In this document: positions 51,538-59,974 of the stretch, one piece after another
How the letters are laid out: the number at the start of each line of letters is the position of its first letter
Position numbering within the stretch: position 1 is the first letter of the stretch
Origin: Streptosporangium sp. NBC_01755
Lineage (GTDB): Bacteria > Actinomycetota > Actinomycetes > Streptosporangiales > Streptosporangiaceae
Reading direction: 5' to 3'
DNA: 64,000 nucleotides
Assembly: GCF_035917995.1 (NCBI RefSeq)
Contig: NZ_CP109131.1
Span: forward strand, 2,046,001 to 2,110,000
Notes under the pieces: model-generated
Database searches by the model: none
What the model was told of the DNA's origin: nothing
What the model saw: the letters and a program-made list of their open reading frames with translations, nothing else
Translations under genes and position numbers: made by a program

Positions 51538-53081
51538 ACACAACGAACCACATCGCCCGAGTCCGCGTCGTCCGCGGCACGTACTGCGACTCGCTACGCC
51601 TGCTCGTCGCCACCTCGGTCATGTCCGAAGGTAAGGACGTCTCCTGGGCCGGCGCGGTCATGGCCACCCCCTCGGGGCGCGAGAGCCTCGCCGCCGAGGG
51701 GTTCGGCGAGGAGGTCACCGGTGCCGTCGGCTCCAACGACCTCGTTCTCGCCGTGCGCGCGAGCGATGAGACCGCGGCGGAGGCCGCTCTCGACTCCGGC
51801 GCCGAGAGCGCGTACGCGGAGGCATCGGCCGAGCAGGGTGGCGCCGTCGCCGCGCCCCGGTCCACGGCGCGAGCCGTGGAGCAGATGCCGGACGCCTCCG
51901 TGGCGATCATCTCCGTGCCGGGGGACTACGCGGCGCTGGAAGCTCACCACGCGCTCTCCGAAGGGCTGCACGTCCTGCTGTTCAGCGACAACGTGCCGGT
52001 CGAAGAGGAGGCGGAGCTCAAGAAACGCGCGAACGAGCTCGGCCTGCTGGTGATGGGGCCCGGCGCCGGCACCGCGGTGATCTCGGGTGTCGGCCTCGGC
52101 TTCGCGAACGCGGTACGCCGGGGGCCGGTCGGCGTCGTCGCGGCCGCGGGTACCGGGGCACAGGAGGTCTCGGCACTGCTCGATCGCTGGGGCGTCGGCG
52201 TCTCACACGTGATCGGCGTCGGTGGCCGTGACCTGTCGGAGAGCATCGGCGGGCGGATGGCGAGGGCGGCCGTACGCGCTCTCGACGAGGACCCCGCCAC
52301 CAAGGCGATCCTGCTGGTGTCCAAGCCGCCCAGCGAGGCGGTCGCCCGCGACGTGCTGAGCCAGTGCACGTCCACCCCGGCGGTGGCCACCTTCCTCGGT
52401 CTCACCGAGCTGGAGACGCCCCCCGGCGTGAAGATGGCACGGACGCTGGAGGAGGGCGCGCTCGCCGCCGCACAGCTGGTGGGCACGACGCCGGCGACGA
52501 CGTCGGAGGGGGTGCGCAGGCAGGTGGAGGACAGGCTCGCCGGGCTGAGCGACGAGCGGCGCACCATCCGCGGGTACTACTCCGGCGGAACGCTGTGCTA
52601 CGAGGCCCAACTGATCATCGGAGAGCTGCTCGGGAACGTGTACTCCAACGAGCCGCTCCTGCCCGGCCATACGCTTCCGGCTCCCCCCCACACGCACGTG
52701 CTGCTCGACCTCGGCGCGGAGGAGTACACCGTCGGCCGGCCCCACCCGATGATCGATCCCAGTACCCGTCTGGAGATCATGCGCCGCGAGGCTCGCGACC
52801 CGGATGTCGCGGTGGTACTGCTCGACGTCGTGCTCGGCTACGGCTCGCACGAGGACCCGGCAGGACAGCTGGCACCGGTCCTCCAGGAGATCATGGCGGA
52901 GGGCGGCCCCCGTGTCGTCGCCTACGTCCTCGGCTCCGGCGCCGATCCACAGGGCTACGCCGGGCAACGCGCCGCACTTGAGCGGATCGGCTGTCTGGTG
53001 ACCGAGACCGCGGCACGCGCCGCATACGCCGCGGCGGCGATCGCGAGCCGCCGACCCGAGATCGCAGAGGTGCACCGGTGA
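51534..53081 (+). CDS. fdrA: FdrA family acyl-CoA synthetase-like/transcarbamoylase protein
   Basis: A 515-aa protein with succinyl-CoA-synthetase-alpha-like architecture. It has a CoA-binding-like Rossmann part (SVAIISVPGDYAALEAHHAL, LLVMGPGAGTAVISGVGLGF) and ligase parts (GVVAAAGTGAQEVSALLDRW, HVIGVGGRDLSESIGGRMAR, YYSGGTLCYEAQLIIGELLG). E. coli FdrA/AllF is a subunit of oxamate transcarbamoylase. ATG 51534 overlaps the carbamate kinase stop, and its own stop overlaps the next GTG. The partner DUF1116 gene is 10 kb away on the other strand, so the complex is encoded in two operons. The true reaction (oxamate or another carbamoyl donor) is unknown. Confidence 0.88.
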   Translation: MNTTNHIARVRVVRGTYCDSLRLLVATSVMSEGKDVSWAGAVMATPSGRESLAAEGFGEEVTGAVGSNDLVLAVRASDETAAEAALDSGAESAYAEASAEQGGAVAAPRSTARAVEQMPDASVAIISVPGDYAALEAHHALSEGLHVLLFSDNVPVEEEAELKKRANELGLLVMGPGAGTAVISGVGLGFANAVRRGPVGVVAAAGTGAQEVSALLDRWGVGVSHVIGVGGRDLSESIGGRMARAAVRALDEDPATKAILLVSKPPSEAVARDVLSQCTSTPAVATFLGLTELETPPGVKMARTLEEGALAAAQLVGTTPATTSEGVRRQVEDRLAGLSDERRTIRGYYSGGTLCYEAQLIIGELLGNVYSNEPLLPGHTLPAPPHTHVLLDLGAEEYTVGRPHPMIDPSTRLEIMRREARDPDVAVVLLDVVLGYGSHEDPAGQLAPVLQEIMAEGGPRVVAYVLGSGADPQGYAGQRAALERIGCLVTETAARAAYAAAAIASRRPEIAEVHR

Positions 53082-54250
53082 CCGAGAGCCCCAGTCTGCC
53101 GCCCGTCGCCCTGGTCACCTACAGCACGAAGCCGCGGGGCGGAGTCGCACACACGCTCGCGCTGGGCGAGGCTCTGCACGCTCTCGGCCAGGAGGTTCTG
53201 ATCGTCGGCCTCGGGGACCCGGAGCAGGGATTCTTCCGGCCGGTCGCCGCCCCGACCCATGTCGTCCCCGCTCCCACCACCCTCGGGGGGCTTGAGGAGA
53301 AGGTGGCGGCGAACATCGACGCGCTCGAGACCGCCCTGACGGACATCGCCCCCACGCACCCCATCCTGCACACGCAGGACTGCATCTCGGCGCGTGCGGC
53401 GGCGCGGGTGCGAGACGCCGGGATTCCCAGCAGGGTCGTCCGCACAGTCCACCATGTCGACGACTTCGACAGCGAGTCCCTGATGGACTGCCAGACCCGG
53501 GCCATCCTCGAACCGGACCGGATCCTCGTGGTGACCCGGATCTGGGAACACATCCTGCGGCAGGAGTACGGTGTCCGCGCGGACGTCGTGCCCAACGGGG
53601 TGGACACTCGCCGATACCGTCAGGCCTCACCGGAACTGGTGGCGCGGCTACGCGCCCGCGTCGGCGCGAGCGACCGTCCGATGCTGCTGGCCGTCGGCGG
53701 GATCGAGCCGCGCAAGGGCACGGACACCCTGGTGGCCGCCCTGTCCAGGCTGGTCAAGAAGCGCACCCCGGCACCGGTGCTCACGGTGCTCGGCGGCCAC
53801 TCCTTCCAGGACCACCGTGCCTACCGGGACAGGGTACTGGCGAGCCTCGACGCCCTCGATCTGACCCTGGGCAAGGACATCATCGAGCTCGGCACCGTCC
53901 CCGAGGACGAGATGGCGGCCTGGTACGCGGCAGCTGACGTGCTGGCGTTCCCCTCGGTGAAGGAGGGGTTCGGCCTGGCCGCGCTGGAGGCGATGGCGGC
54001 CGGCGTTCCCGTGGTCACCAGCGACCTCCCCGTGTTCCGCGAGTGGCTGGTTCCCGGCCGCGACGCCCTTCTGGTCCCCCTCGGTGACCCCGAGGCACTG
54101 GCGGACGCCCTCTCGGACGCCCTGGACGACCAGGACCTGCGCACCCGGCTACGTGCCGCGGCACTGCGACTGGCGGACAGGTACACCTGGACGGCGAGCG
54201 CCCGGCGACACCTCAAGATATACGCGGAGATTCCCCCGGTCGCGCCCTGA
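53078..54250 (+). CDS. MSMEG_0565-type GT4 glycosyltransferase
   Basis: A 390-aa GT-B glycosyltransferase. VALVTYSTKPRGGVAHTLAL and GEALHALGQEVLIVGLGD match the Nit1C-cluster glycosyltransferase family, and HTQDCISARAAARVRDAGIP, VVPNGVDTRRYR and EGFGLAALEAMAAGVPVVTS (EX7E-type donor site) are visible. It is the third gene of the carbamate kinase-fdrA operon (GTGA overlap). Its presence suggests a glycosylated intermediate or product, as in the mycobacterial and cyanobacterial versions of this neighbourhood. Donor and acceptor are unknown. Confidence 0.87.
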   Translation: MTESPSLPPVALVTYSTKPRGGVAHTLALGEALHALGQEVLIVGLGDPEQGFFRPVAAPTHVVPAPTTLGGLEEKVAANIDALETALTDIAPTHPILHTQDCISARAAARVRDAGIPSRVVRTVHHVDDFDSESLMDCQTRAILEPDRILVVTRIWEHILRQEYGVRADVVPNGVDTRRYRQASPELVARLRARVGASDRPMLLAVGGIEPRKGTDTLVAALSRLVKKRTPAPVLTVLGGHSFQDHRAYRDRVLASLDALDLTLGKDIIELGTVPEDEMAAWYAAADVLAFPSVKEGFGLAALEAMAAGVPVVTSDLPVFREWLVPGRDALLVPLGDPEALADALSDALDDQDLRTRLRAAALRLADRYTWTASARRHLKIYAEIPPVAP

Positions 54251-54359
54251 CCCGTTGCCCGGTCTTCTTCTACTGCCGGGCACCGGACCGGTCTCCCCGC
54301 CGGTGTGGCGGCCCCGCCCCCGTCCGGTGGGGTGGACACCGGGCGGGACCGCCAGGAGG

Positions 54360-54695
54360 TCAGCGGGCCTCGTGGCGCCGCTGGCAGGCGATGCAGTACC
54401 GGGCGAGCGGACGGATCTTCAGTCTCTCGAAGGGAATGTCCGCGTCGCAGCCGACGCACCGGCCGTAGGTGTCGGCGGCGAGGCTCTCCAGGGCACGCCT
54501 GGTCTCCGCGAGATCCCGGCCGGCGACGGCGATGGCGACAAGCACATCCTGCCGGGACGAGACCTCCTCATCCTCCACAGAGGCTTCGAGCTCGTTCAAC
54601 CGGGTGGTACGCCACAGGAGCTGCTCGTCCAGCTCCTCGCGGATGATCCGGACCTGCACGCTGCTGAGGCGGGTGCCCTCACTACTGACTGACAT
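54360..54695 (-). CDS. DksA/TraR C4-type zinc-finger protein
   Basis: A 111-aa protein with an N-terminal coiled-coil (RIIREELDEQLLWRTTRLNE, AVAGRDLAETRRALESLAAD) and a C-terminal zinc finger GRCVGCDADIPFERLKIRPL followed by RYCIACQRR (CX2C-17-CX2C). The family binds the RNA polymerase secondary channel or acts as a small regulator; actinobacterial members are mostly uncharacterised (RbpA-like stress roles are speculative). It is a single gene, convergent with the preceding glycosyltransferase. Confidence 0.9.
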   Translation of the reverse strand: MSVSSEGTRLSSVQVRIIREELDEQLLWRTTRLNELEASVEDEEVSSRQDVLVAIAVAGRDLAETRRALESLAADTYGRCVGCDADIPFERLKIRPLARYCIACQRRHEAR

Positions 54696-55048
54696 GATCG
54701 GAAGTCCTTTCCAAAGCTGAGAACGCCAAGCGGCGCATGTGACCGCGCTCGTCGTCGAGTCCGCCCGCCGGGGCCTGGTCGCGGCCCTGCGGGCATGGCG
54801 TGAAACGGGCCGGGGTACGGCCCGATGGAACCTGCGGGGGTGTCGGCCTCAATGGCGGCGTTCGCGAAGCCGCGGCCGTTCCGCGGCTCTGTCCGGTGAC
54901 ACAAGGACACGGGGACACGGGGACACGGGGACACAAGGACACGGCGGGCGGCAGAGCGCGCACCGGGATGTTCGGTGAACACCGGCGCGCGTACGCCACC
55001 CTCCGGTCGAGCGCGTGGCCCGGCAGGTGGTGAAGGGGAATGGATCGG
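54696..55048. other. Non-coding stretch with GGACAC repeats
   Basis: 353 bp without a credible gene. It contains a (GGGGACAC)-type tandem repeat at about 54898-54944 (units ggacacgg and ggacacaa, about six copies). The remainder shows no recognisable frame. Confidence 0.5.
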
Positions 55049-55423
55049 CTAGCTCAGGGGCGGGCTGCGCGAGCCCGAGGTCCGGTGGGTGGCCAGCTGT
55101 GGGCTGCGTACCATGTCCGGATCCCGCCACGCGGGGGACAGGAGCGGTAGCAGGTTCGCCAGATCGGAGGCGGACCGCTGGTACAGCCGCCGGAAGGCCG
55201 GCATGTGCTCGAAGGCGCCGGCGGATGCCCGCGGCATGGTCGACGACTGTTCCAGCCAGTTCCCTGGCTCCCAGACATCGCCGATCACTCCGGCGGACCG
55301 CTGGGCGGGACCGCTGCCGTACGAGGCCGGAGCCAGGGCGGCGAGCAGGAGGGCGGCCAGAACCAAGCCCACCACCACGGACAGGGCGGTGGACTCACGT
55401 GGGGTTCGCCACGAGGTCGCCAT
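55049..55423 (-). CDS. Small single-pass membrane or secreted protein, unknown
   Basis: A 124-aa protein (MATSWRTPRESTALSVVVGL) with one strong hydrophobic segment LSVVVGLVLAALLLAALAPA and then a hydrophilic tail (RSAGVIGDVWEPGNWLEQSS, EHMPAFRRLYQRSASDL). It may be exported or anchored by its N-terminus. A start 12 nt upstream (55435, MVSIMATS) is equally possible, and neither has a strong SD. No family recognised. It is divergent from the acetyltransferase gene that follows. Confidence 0.55.
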   Translation of the reverse strand: MATSWRTPRESTALSVVVGLVLAALLLAALAPASYGSGPAQRSAGVIGDVWEPGNWLEQSSTMPRASAGAFEHMPAFRRLYQRSASDLANLLPLLSPAWRDPDMVRSPQLATHRTSGSRSPPLS

Positions 55424-55529
55424 GATGCTGACCATAGCCCAACCAGGGGAAACAGGCACATGCCCAGCCCGGTGCTCGGGCAAGCGGGAGTTCAGCAGGT
55501 GCCAAGGCGGACGCGTCAGGCTGTTCCGT

Positions 55530-56021
55530 ATGTCATTCCTACCGAGAACCCACAAGATCCCCTCGGGCGTGAAACATGAGCGGTTCCACATCCGGCCCAT
55601 CACGGTGCACGACACGGTGCGCGACTTCGACGCCGTGATGAGCAGCGCCGCCCGGCTGCGGGAGCACTTCCCGCTGTGGGGCGGCTGGCCGCTCGACGAC
55701 ATGACGCTGGAGGACAACCTGATCGATCTGGCCTGGCACCAGAAGGAGGCACTGCTGCGCAGGTCGTTCAACTACGCGGTGATGAGCCCGGAGGGATCTC
55801 GCCTGCTCGGGTGCGTCTACATCGATCCCCCGGAGAAGCGGGGGGCCGACGCCGACGTGTCGTTCTGGGTACGGGCCGACGAGGAGGGCACGGGCCTGGA
55901 GGAGGAACTGGATCCGGTGATCCGCACCTGGTTGCGCGAGGCGTGGCCGTACGCCTCGGTCCGCTGGCCTGGCAGGGAGATCTCCTGGCAGGAGTGGGAT
56001 CTCCTGCCCGACGCGCCCTGA
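55530..56021 (+). CDS. GNAT-like acetyltransferase
   Basis: A 163-aa protein: HIRPITVHDTVRDFDAVMSS at the N-terminus, LREHFPLWGGWPLDDMTLED, then FNYAVMSPEGSRLLGCVYID and DADVSFWVRADEEGTGLEEE. The strand-turn order and the FWVR-xx-EEGTGLEEEL segment fit GNAT acetyltransferases, although the acetyl-CoA loop is atypical. The substrate is unknown. The ATG at 55530 is the first giving the family-like N-terminus. Isolated gene. Confidence 0.72.
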   Translation: MSFLPRTHKIPSGVKHERFHIRPITVHDTVRDFDAVMSSAARLREHFPLWGGWPLDDMTLEDNLIDLAWHQKEALLRRSFNYAVMSPEGSRLLGCVYIDPPEKRGADADVSFWVRADEEGTGLEEELDPVIRTWLREAWPYASVRWPGREISWQEWDLLPDAP

Positions 56022-56160
56022 GGCCTGTCCGGTGAGTCATGAGAGCCGGACCAGGGCGGCAAGGTTCCACCGAGGATCCACCGCCGGATGTGGTTTGCCG
56101 GTCGGCCCGCCCCGGGTCCGCCCCTCGTGCCGGCCTCCTTCGCCGCCTTGTTCCGGTTGT

Positions 56161-56307
56161 TCAGTCGCTGACCCGGCTGCGGTTCTGGAAGAGGAGATCG
56201 GCGTACTCCGGGTGGCGGCTGATCCAGGCCAGGTAGAAGGGGCAGACGGCCGGCACACTCAGCCCCGCCTCCCGCGCCGCGTCCGGGGAGACGCGAACGA
56301 GCGACGG
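56161..56307 (-). pseudogene. C-terminal relic of a YidJ-type GNAT acetyltransferase
   Basis: The minus-strand frame SPDAAREAGLSVPAVCPFYL and AWISRHPEYADLLFQNRSRV, ending in SD-stop, equals the conserved C-terminal end (LCPFVxxYIxRHPEY-type) of small GNAT proteins. The N-terminal two thirds are absent and the frame runs into the terminator of the carboxypeptidase gene. Confidence 0.6.
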
Positions 56308-56332
56308 CCGCCGGTCGATGAACCGGCGGCCG
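56305..56332 (-). terminator. Terminator hairpin of carboxypeptidase gene
   Basis: Perfect 11-bp stem cggccgccggt/accggcggccg with a 6-nt loop, 19 bp downstream of the carboxypeptidase stop. Confidence 0.75.
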
Positions 56333-56350
56333 TGCGAACGTCAGACGGGG

Positions 56351-58798
56351 TCAGCGAGCGTCGCGGACCTTCAACTTCTCCTTGCGGAAGTTGTCGCCCT
56401 TGCCGTCAGGCTTGTAGCCGTTCTCGACGTTGCCGGCGATGTCGACGGCGAACCAGCGCACCTCGGTGGTCTTGTCGACCGTGATCTGCTGTGCGCCCTC
56501 GCGCATTCCCGCGGCGGCGAGCTTGGTGGAGCTCAGCGTCGGGCGGCTGCCGTCCAGCGTGTAGTACACGTTGGCGGGCTCGTCGGTCTTGAAAGTGAAG
56601 GTGGCCGAGGTGCTGGTCCGCCCCGTCACGCTCAGCTCCGACTTCGGCTGCTCGTTGTCGTCGGAGAAGGAGCCGGCGACCTCCAGGATGCCGATCTGAC
56701 CGGCGGCGAACTCCATCGCCTCCTCGTGGCCCTCGGTGAACGGCGGCTGGAAGCCGACCGCCTGGAAGCGCTTGGTCTCCGGGTGGTAGATGTCCGCGCC
56801 GACCTCGAAGTCCCAGCCGATGATGCCCCGGTTGTACCAGTGCTCGTCGGCGCTGTTACCGGCCGCGGAGTACAGCACGTCCGGCACCGGGCCGGTGCGC
56901 CCCGGCCAGATCGCCGTACCACGCCAGGACTGGACCGCGGAGAGGATGCGGTCGGAGGCCTTCCAGAAGAAGTTCTCCATGCCGTAGTCGACCCTCGGCA
57001 GCAGCTCGCGCCCGGCGGCCTTGTAGGCACCCGGAGGCCACATGAAGTAGCCGCCGTAGGAGTGCGTGTTCATCGCGAACTTGATGTTCGGGAACCGGGT
57101 GGTGAGCCAGACCTGGTTGCGCGCCTCAGGCTCGGACAGCTCGGCCGGGCCGGCGAAGGTGTCGCTGGTACAGGTGGTCGAGGCGCCGCTGTAGCCGTCG
57201 AACACCGAACCGACCGAGAAGTTACGGTTCAGGTCCACGCCCCAGGAGTTGCGCCGCGCCGGGTCGCCATTGGTCACGTCGCAGTGGTTGAACATGTTGC
57301 GGCGCTGCATGTTGTAGTCGTACATGCTGTAGTGCCCGCCGTCGGGGTTGGACGTGGGCACGATGAAGATGTCGAGGTCGTCGACCAGCTTCCTGGTCTG
57401 CCCGTCACCGGCGTAGTTGCGCAGCAGCCGCTCGGCGGTCTCCAGGCAGACCAGCGGGGTCACCCATTCGCGGGCGTGCTCCTGGCAGTAGAGGAACACG
57501 CCGGTCTTCGAACCGTCGCGCTTCTTGCCGATGCGCAGCGCCTTCATCTGGAACGGATCACGCGAGACGGTGGCCGGCGCCTTGAGGTTGTCGGTCAGCT
57601 TCGTCACCGCGGCGGCGGCGACGAGGCCGGTGCCGGCGTTGCCCCGGTAGGTGGCGGCGGTCAGCAGCGCCGACGCCGCGGCGTCGGCGTTGAGCGCCGT
57701 GACCACCTGGACGGCGGTGCTGTTGATCGCACCGGACGCGTCGGTGCCGAGGTTGACCAGGACGTCCTTGCCGCTCACCGAGACGCTCGGCGCGACCGAG
57801 GCGGCGTCCGGTTTCACCAGGGCGACGCTGATGTCGTTGCCGCCCTGGTGCCCGTAGGCCTTCGAGCTCACGTAGAACGTGCTCGCCGCGACCGTGCCGA
57901 ACTGGGCCTGCGCCGGTCGGCGGTAGCCGTTCGTCTTGTTGGGCAGGTCGACGATCTGGCTGATCTTCGGGAACTCCGCGGCCAGGGCGGTGATCCGGTT
58001 GGTGAGCTCGGTGGGGTCCATGTAGCGGTCGACGAAGTCCGCGACGTAGTGCTTGCTCGGAGCCTTGCGCCTCTCCCCCAGCCACTTGGTCACCGGGACC
58101 GTGACCGAGCCGCCCCGGTTGCCGGTGATCGTGACCTTGGTGGGAACCGCGGTGAGGGCGAGAGGCGAGTTGAACCGGTGGTACATGTACTGGCCGGCGT
58201 CGGTGAAGCGCGACATCGTCGTGGTGCCGCCCGAGTCGGGGGCGGTCTTCTTTCCGCTGTCCCAGGTGGCGGTGAGCACGGTCTGCGCGTCGGTGGCGCT
58301 CGACTTCACCTCCACCGAGAGGAAGTGCTTGCCGTCGAGGCTGGTGAACCACTCGGCGCGGAGCGGGGTGAGCCTGTCGACGTCCGCCGCCGCCTCCGCC
58401 GCCTTCGTGAGCGCCTCCTGCCGCGTGGCCCGGTTCTCGGCCACATCGGTCTGGTCGGAGATGGCACCGCGCACGTCGAAGCCGAGGACGCGTAGTTCCT
58501 GAGCCTCCTCGGGGCTCAGTACGGCGTGCACCTCCAGCCCCTCGTCGACGGGTCTCTTGTACTCCGCGAGGTCGACGCCCATGGTGTTGAGCCGGTCGAC
58601 GGCCTCCTGGTCGGGGACGAGGACGCGCAGCAGCGCCACACCGTTCTGCTCTGTGCTGGACTCCCGGTCGGGTGCCACCTCACTGGCCTGCGGGGCCGGG
58701 TCGGCCAGCACGGGCATCGCGCTGAGGCTGAAGGCAAGGGGCAGGGCGAGTACGGCCGCGGCGCGACCGACTCTCCTCCCGTTGAGGGGGCTCCTCAT
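56351..58798 (-). CDS. Secreted M14 zinc carboxypeptidase with C-terminal beta domain
   Basis: An 815-aa secreted peptidase. Signal peptide MRSPLNGRRVGRAAAVLALP continues to an AxA-like site (PVLA-DPA). A propeptide-like region follows (LRVLVPDQEAVDRLNTMGVD). The M14 catalytic domain has the zinc motif QEHAREWVTPL (HxxE), TSNPDGGHYSMYDYN, NRNFSVGSVFDGYSG, the third zinc His in MNTHSYGGYFMWPPG and the catalytic Glu in WDFEVGADIYHPET. The end is a sandwich domain with a CHB_HEX_C-type motif (ANVYYTLDGSRPTLSSTKLA). It probably degrades peptides extracellularly. The ATG at 58798 has GGAGGA seven bases upstream. The relic at 23306-23480 derives from a homologue of this gene. Confidence 0.9.
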   Translation of the reverse strand: MRSPLNGRRVGRAAAVLALPLAFSLSAMPVLADPAPQASEVAPDRESSTEQNGVALLRVLVPDQEAVDRLNTMGVDLAEYKRPVDEGLEVHAVLSPEEAQELRVLGFDVRGAISDQTDVAENRATRQEALTKAAEAAADVDRLTPLRAEWFTSLDGKHFLSVEVKSSATDAQTVLTATWDSGKKTAPDSGGTTTMSRFTDAGQYMYHRFNSPLALTAVPTKVTITGNRGGSVTVPVTKWLGERRKAPSKHYVADFVDRYMDPTELTNRITALAAEFPKISQIVDLPNKTNGYRRPAQAQFGTVAASTFYVSSKAYGHQGGNDISVALVKPDAASVAPSVSVSGKDVLVNLGTDASGAINSTAVQVVTALNADAAASALLTAATYRGNAGTGLVAAAAVTKLTDNLKAPATVSRDPFQMKALRIGKKRDGSKTGVFLYCQEHAREWVTPLVCLETAERLLRNYAGDGQTRKLVDDLDIFIVPTSNPDGGHYSMYDYNMQRRNMFNHCDVTNGDPARRNSWGVDLNRNFSVGSVFDGYSGASTTCTSDTFAGPAELSEPEARNQVWLTTRFPNIKFAMNTHSYGGYFMWPPGAYKAAGRELLPRVDYGMENFFWKASDRILSAVQSWRGTAIWPGRTGPVPDVLYSAAGNSADEHWYNRGIIGWDFEVGADIYHPETKRFQAVGFQPPFTEGHEEAMEFAAGQIGILEVAGSFSDDNEQPKSELSVTGRTSTSATFTFKTDEPANVYYTLDGSRPTLSSTKLAAAGMREGAQQITVDKTTEVRWFAVDIAGNVENGYKPDGKGDNFRKEKLKVRDAR

Positions 58799-59296
58799 GA
58801 AAGATTCCTCCAGTTCGCGCACACCCCAGGTAGTTGGTCATTCTGGAATGAAGTGCGCAATTGGCAAGAATCCTCACCAGAGGCCAAATATTCACCAAGG
58901 CCCCAAAAGGTCATACCAGGCACACTTAAATGCTGTAAGCAAATATTCACATGAAGGTTATATATGACTTATGCCATTCAGTCCGGGGCTGTGGTATATA
59001 GCAAAGATCAATAGCCTGTCAAGTAAGTACATCACGTAATTGATGGCTGACCAGGCGGTTTATAGCCTTTAGTAGCCGAATGTCGCTATCGCGACCGGAC
59101 GCGCTCCCAGCGATCGGCGAGGCGCCCCGAGCGGCCGGGGCGGCCCCCAAGGCCCTCGCAGCACAAGAAGGCCATCAAAGTTCCACAAACCTCAGTAACA
59201 CCCACCAAAAACGCAATACGCCTTTAGACCCGCCACCCCCCTCCTCGATCGCTACCCTTCGCAATTAAAAGTCAACGGTGAGTAAAGAGGACGTTC
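58799..59296. promoter_or_regulatory. AT-rich divergent promoter region
   Basis: 498 bp, among the most AT-rich DNA in the window (58850-59070), between divergent starts. CAAATATTCAC occurs twice (58885-58895, 58940-58950), a candidate regulator site for the carboxypeptidase. No gene is recognisable. Confidence 0.6.
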
Positions 59297-59971
59297 ATGG
59301 GGCGAAGGTTGATCGTGACGGCGATCGCGGGGGCGGGGGTGGCCGTCGTCGCCGGCGCACTGCTGTTCGTCTCCGGCGAGCAGGGGTCGCAGGCGGCGAG
59401 GTCCGTCCCGCAGATGCCCGCGCGAGAGGATCCGCTGACCGGTCAGGAGGTCGCCCGGGCCACCACGATCGCGTCGGCGGGCTCCAGATCGCACATGGCC
59501 GCAGGGCGGATCAAGCTGCTCTACGTGGAGCGCGACGACGACAAGGACATCTCGGACCGCCGACGCGCCGACGCGTACCTCTACGACTACGGCAGCGACA
59601 GGCTCATCGTGCGGACCGTCGACCTCGGCCAGGGCACCGTCGTGCGGGAGACCGTGGCGCGGGGGGTGCAGCCGCCGCCGTCGAAGGAGGAGGAGACGAC
59701 GGCCGCCGGGCTCCTGCTGGCCCACCCCGGATACGGCAAGGTCGCGCGCGAGGCGTACGCCAGGGCGGGGGGCGGGCGGCTGGGGTCGGCGGCGGACCTG
59801 GGGCTGCGCGGGCTGATCTTCACCCCGTCCGGCGAGAAGGGACCGGCCAGGCGATGTGAGGTCCACCGGTGCCTGCGGCTGTTCGTCCGGCTGCCCGACG
59901 GCACCTGGCTGGACACCAGCCGGCTCGTCGTCGACCTGTCCGCCAAGAAGATCCACACCCTGGAGTGGTAA
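59297..59971 (+). CDS. Exported protein, partner of copper-amine-oxidase-like protein
   Basis: A 224-aa protein with an N-terminal twin-Arg-like/hydrophobic leader (GRRLIVTAIAGAGVAVVAGA). Then LTGQEVARATTIASAGSRSH, RIKLLYVERDDDKDISDRRR and RRCEVHRCLRLFVRLPDGTW follow, the last part ending in DTSRLVVDLSAKKIHTLEW. The sequence resembles the N2/N3-type pre-domains that precede the catalytic domain of copper amine oxidases. It starts 3 nt before the oxidase-like gene, so the pair may be a split enzyme. I do not know its function otherwise. Confidence 0.7.
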   Translation: MGRRLIVTAIAGAGVAVVAGALLFVSGEQGSQAARSVPQMPAREDPLTGQEVARATTIASAGSRSHMAAGRIKLLYVERDDDKDISDRRRADAYLYDYGSDRLIVRTVDLGQGTVVRETVARGVQPPPSKEEETTAAGLLLAHPGYGKVAREAYARAGGGRLGSAADLGLRGLIFTPSGEKGPARRCEVHRCLRLFVRLPDGTWLDTSRLVVDLSAKKIHTLEW

Positions 59972-59974
59972 TCA

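Noticed and set aside
36498-54250. Alkene/epoxide degradation cluster using coenzyme M
   Set aside because: No epoxyalkane:CoM transferase (methionine-synthase-like), no alkene monooxygenase and no SDR dehydrogenases are present.
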